A stretch of DNA of 64,000 nucleotides, from contig NZ_LFNF01000005.1 in NCBI RefSeq assembly GCF_001045445.1, positions 1-64,000 on the forward strand, given 5' to 3'. This stretch comes from Chryseobacterium sp. BLS98 (GTDB lineage: Bacteria; Bacteroidota; Bacteroidia; Flavobacteriales; Weeksellaceae). The first letter of the stretch is position 1. Each line of letters opens with the position of its first letter. Under the pieces are notes generated by a model, which did no database searches, had not been told where the DNA came from, and saw nothing but the letters and a program-made list of their open reading frames with translations. Shown here piece by piece: positions 63,449 through 64,000 of the stretch. The translations under genes and the position numbers were made by a program.

Positions 63449-64000
63449 ATGGAAAAGAAAGAAATGTTGTACGAAGGTAAGGCAAAACAGGTATTTGCTA
63501 CTGATAATCCTAATGAAGTGGTGGTACGTTTTAAAGACGACGCTACAGCATTTAATGCTCAGAAAAGAGGATCTGTTGATTTGAAAGGTGAAATGAACAA
63601 CGCCATCACCACTCTTATTTTTGAATATTTAAATGAAAAAGGGATTAAAACTCATTTCATTAAACAATTGAACGAAAGAGAGCAATTGGTAAAAAAAGTA
63701 TCTATCATTCCATTGGAAATGGTTGTGAGAAACTATTCTGCGGGAAGTATGGCTCAAAGATTGGGAGTGGAAGAAGGAATTAAATCTCCGGTTACCATTT
63801 TCGATATCTGCTACAAAAAAGACGAATTGGGAGATCCGCTTATCAATGATCACCATGCTGTTTTCTTAGGAGCAGCGACTTATGAGGAGCTTGATGAAAT
63901 GTATGAACTTACCTCTGATATCAACGAAATTCTTATCGATCTTTTTGATAAAATGAATATCATCCTTGTTGATTTCAAAATTGAATTAGGAAAAACTTCT
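63449..64000 (+). CDS. purC: SAICAR synthetase (3'-partial)
   Basis: The frame starting at ATG 63449 is open to the end of the window (184 codons). It reads [20 protein letters not shown], then '[29 protein letters not shown]', '[29 protein letters not shown]' and 'DFKIELGK', the PurC/SAICAR synthetase signatures. The enzyme joins CAIR and aspartate with ATP in purine synthesis. It lies 34 bp after the DUF3307 gene. The C-terminal part lies beyond the window. Confidence 0.95.
   Translation, partial: MEKKEMLYEGKAKQVFATDNPNEVVVRFKDDATAFNAQKRGSVDLKGEMNNAITTLIFEYLNEKGIKTHFIKQLNEREQLVKKVSIIPLEMVVRNYSAGSMAQRLGVEEGIKSPVTIFDICYKKDELGDPLINDHHAVFLGAATYEELDEMYELTSDINEILIDLFDKMNIILVDFKIELGKTS

Overview
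The window looks like chromosomal DNA of a Flavobacteriia member close to Chryseobacterium (Weeksellaceae). The evidence is AT-rich DNA, many secreted proteins ending in a type A T9SS sorting domain, promoters with a TAnnTTTG -7 box and no clear Shine-Dalgarno sequences, and characteristic families (DUF6443/RHS proteins, OMP_b-brl receptors, GEVED and lamin-tail secreted enzymes). The genus assignment is an inference from protein style.

Layout. 1-14.2 kb: an RHS polymorphic-toxin island. The end of a T9SS protein is followed by a frameshifted YD/RHS-type gene and a full-length DUF6443/RHS protein with a caspase-like His/Cys tip. Then come three 5'-truncated orphan RHS tips. Each tip is followed by a small envelope-targeted gene (putative immunity), and a 65-71 bp palindromic repeat sits at the joints. 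A fourth relic cassette ends beside tRNA-Ala(GGC). 14.4-22 kb: a radical-SAM RiPP locus with a double-glycine Cys-rich precursor, a SPASM maturase, a C39-peptidase ABC exporter, an outer-membrane beta-barrel receptor and a divergent AraC-like regulator. A strong hairpin lies between precursor and maturase, and a dyad lies in the divergent gap. 22-27 kb: small secreted or unknown proteins, an NlpC/P60 lipoprotein, dapD and a glycosyltransferase.

27.2-34.4 kb: the complete his operon (hisG-D-C-B-H-A-F-IE) behind a well-formed promoter, a 16-residue His-rich leader peptide and an attenuator with competing hairpins. 34.4-38 kb: three tandem secreted M28 peptidases. 38.2-43.6 kb: thrS and infC, then two accessory genes (unknown protein, B-lectin lipoprotein), then rpmI-rplT with its own promoter. 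infC appears to start at a non-canonical ATA. 44-51 kb: an M19 dipeptidase, a helical-repeat protein, and leuA-leuC-leuD-leuB with a short-form LeuA. 51-64 kb: a thioredoxin-fold/DUF4230/NTP-pyrophosphohydrolase operon, a lipoprotein and zinc-ribbon pair, a large secreted metalloprotease, acyl-CoA dehydrogenase with a DinB-like protein, a secreted endonuclease I, SatD plus DUF3307 behind 29-bp-spaced operator-like repeats, and the start of purC.

The two most unusual parts are the RHS cassette array with its joint repeats and the RiPP locus. All functions are read from motifs and general family knowledge; no searches were run.
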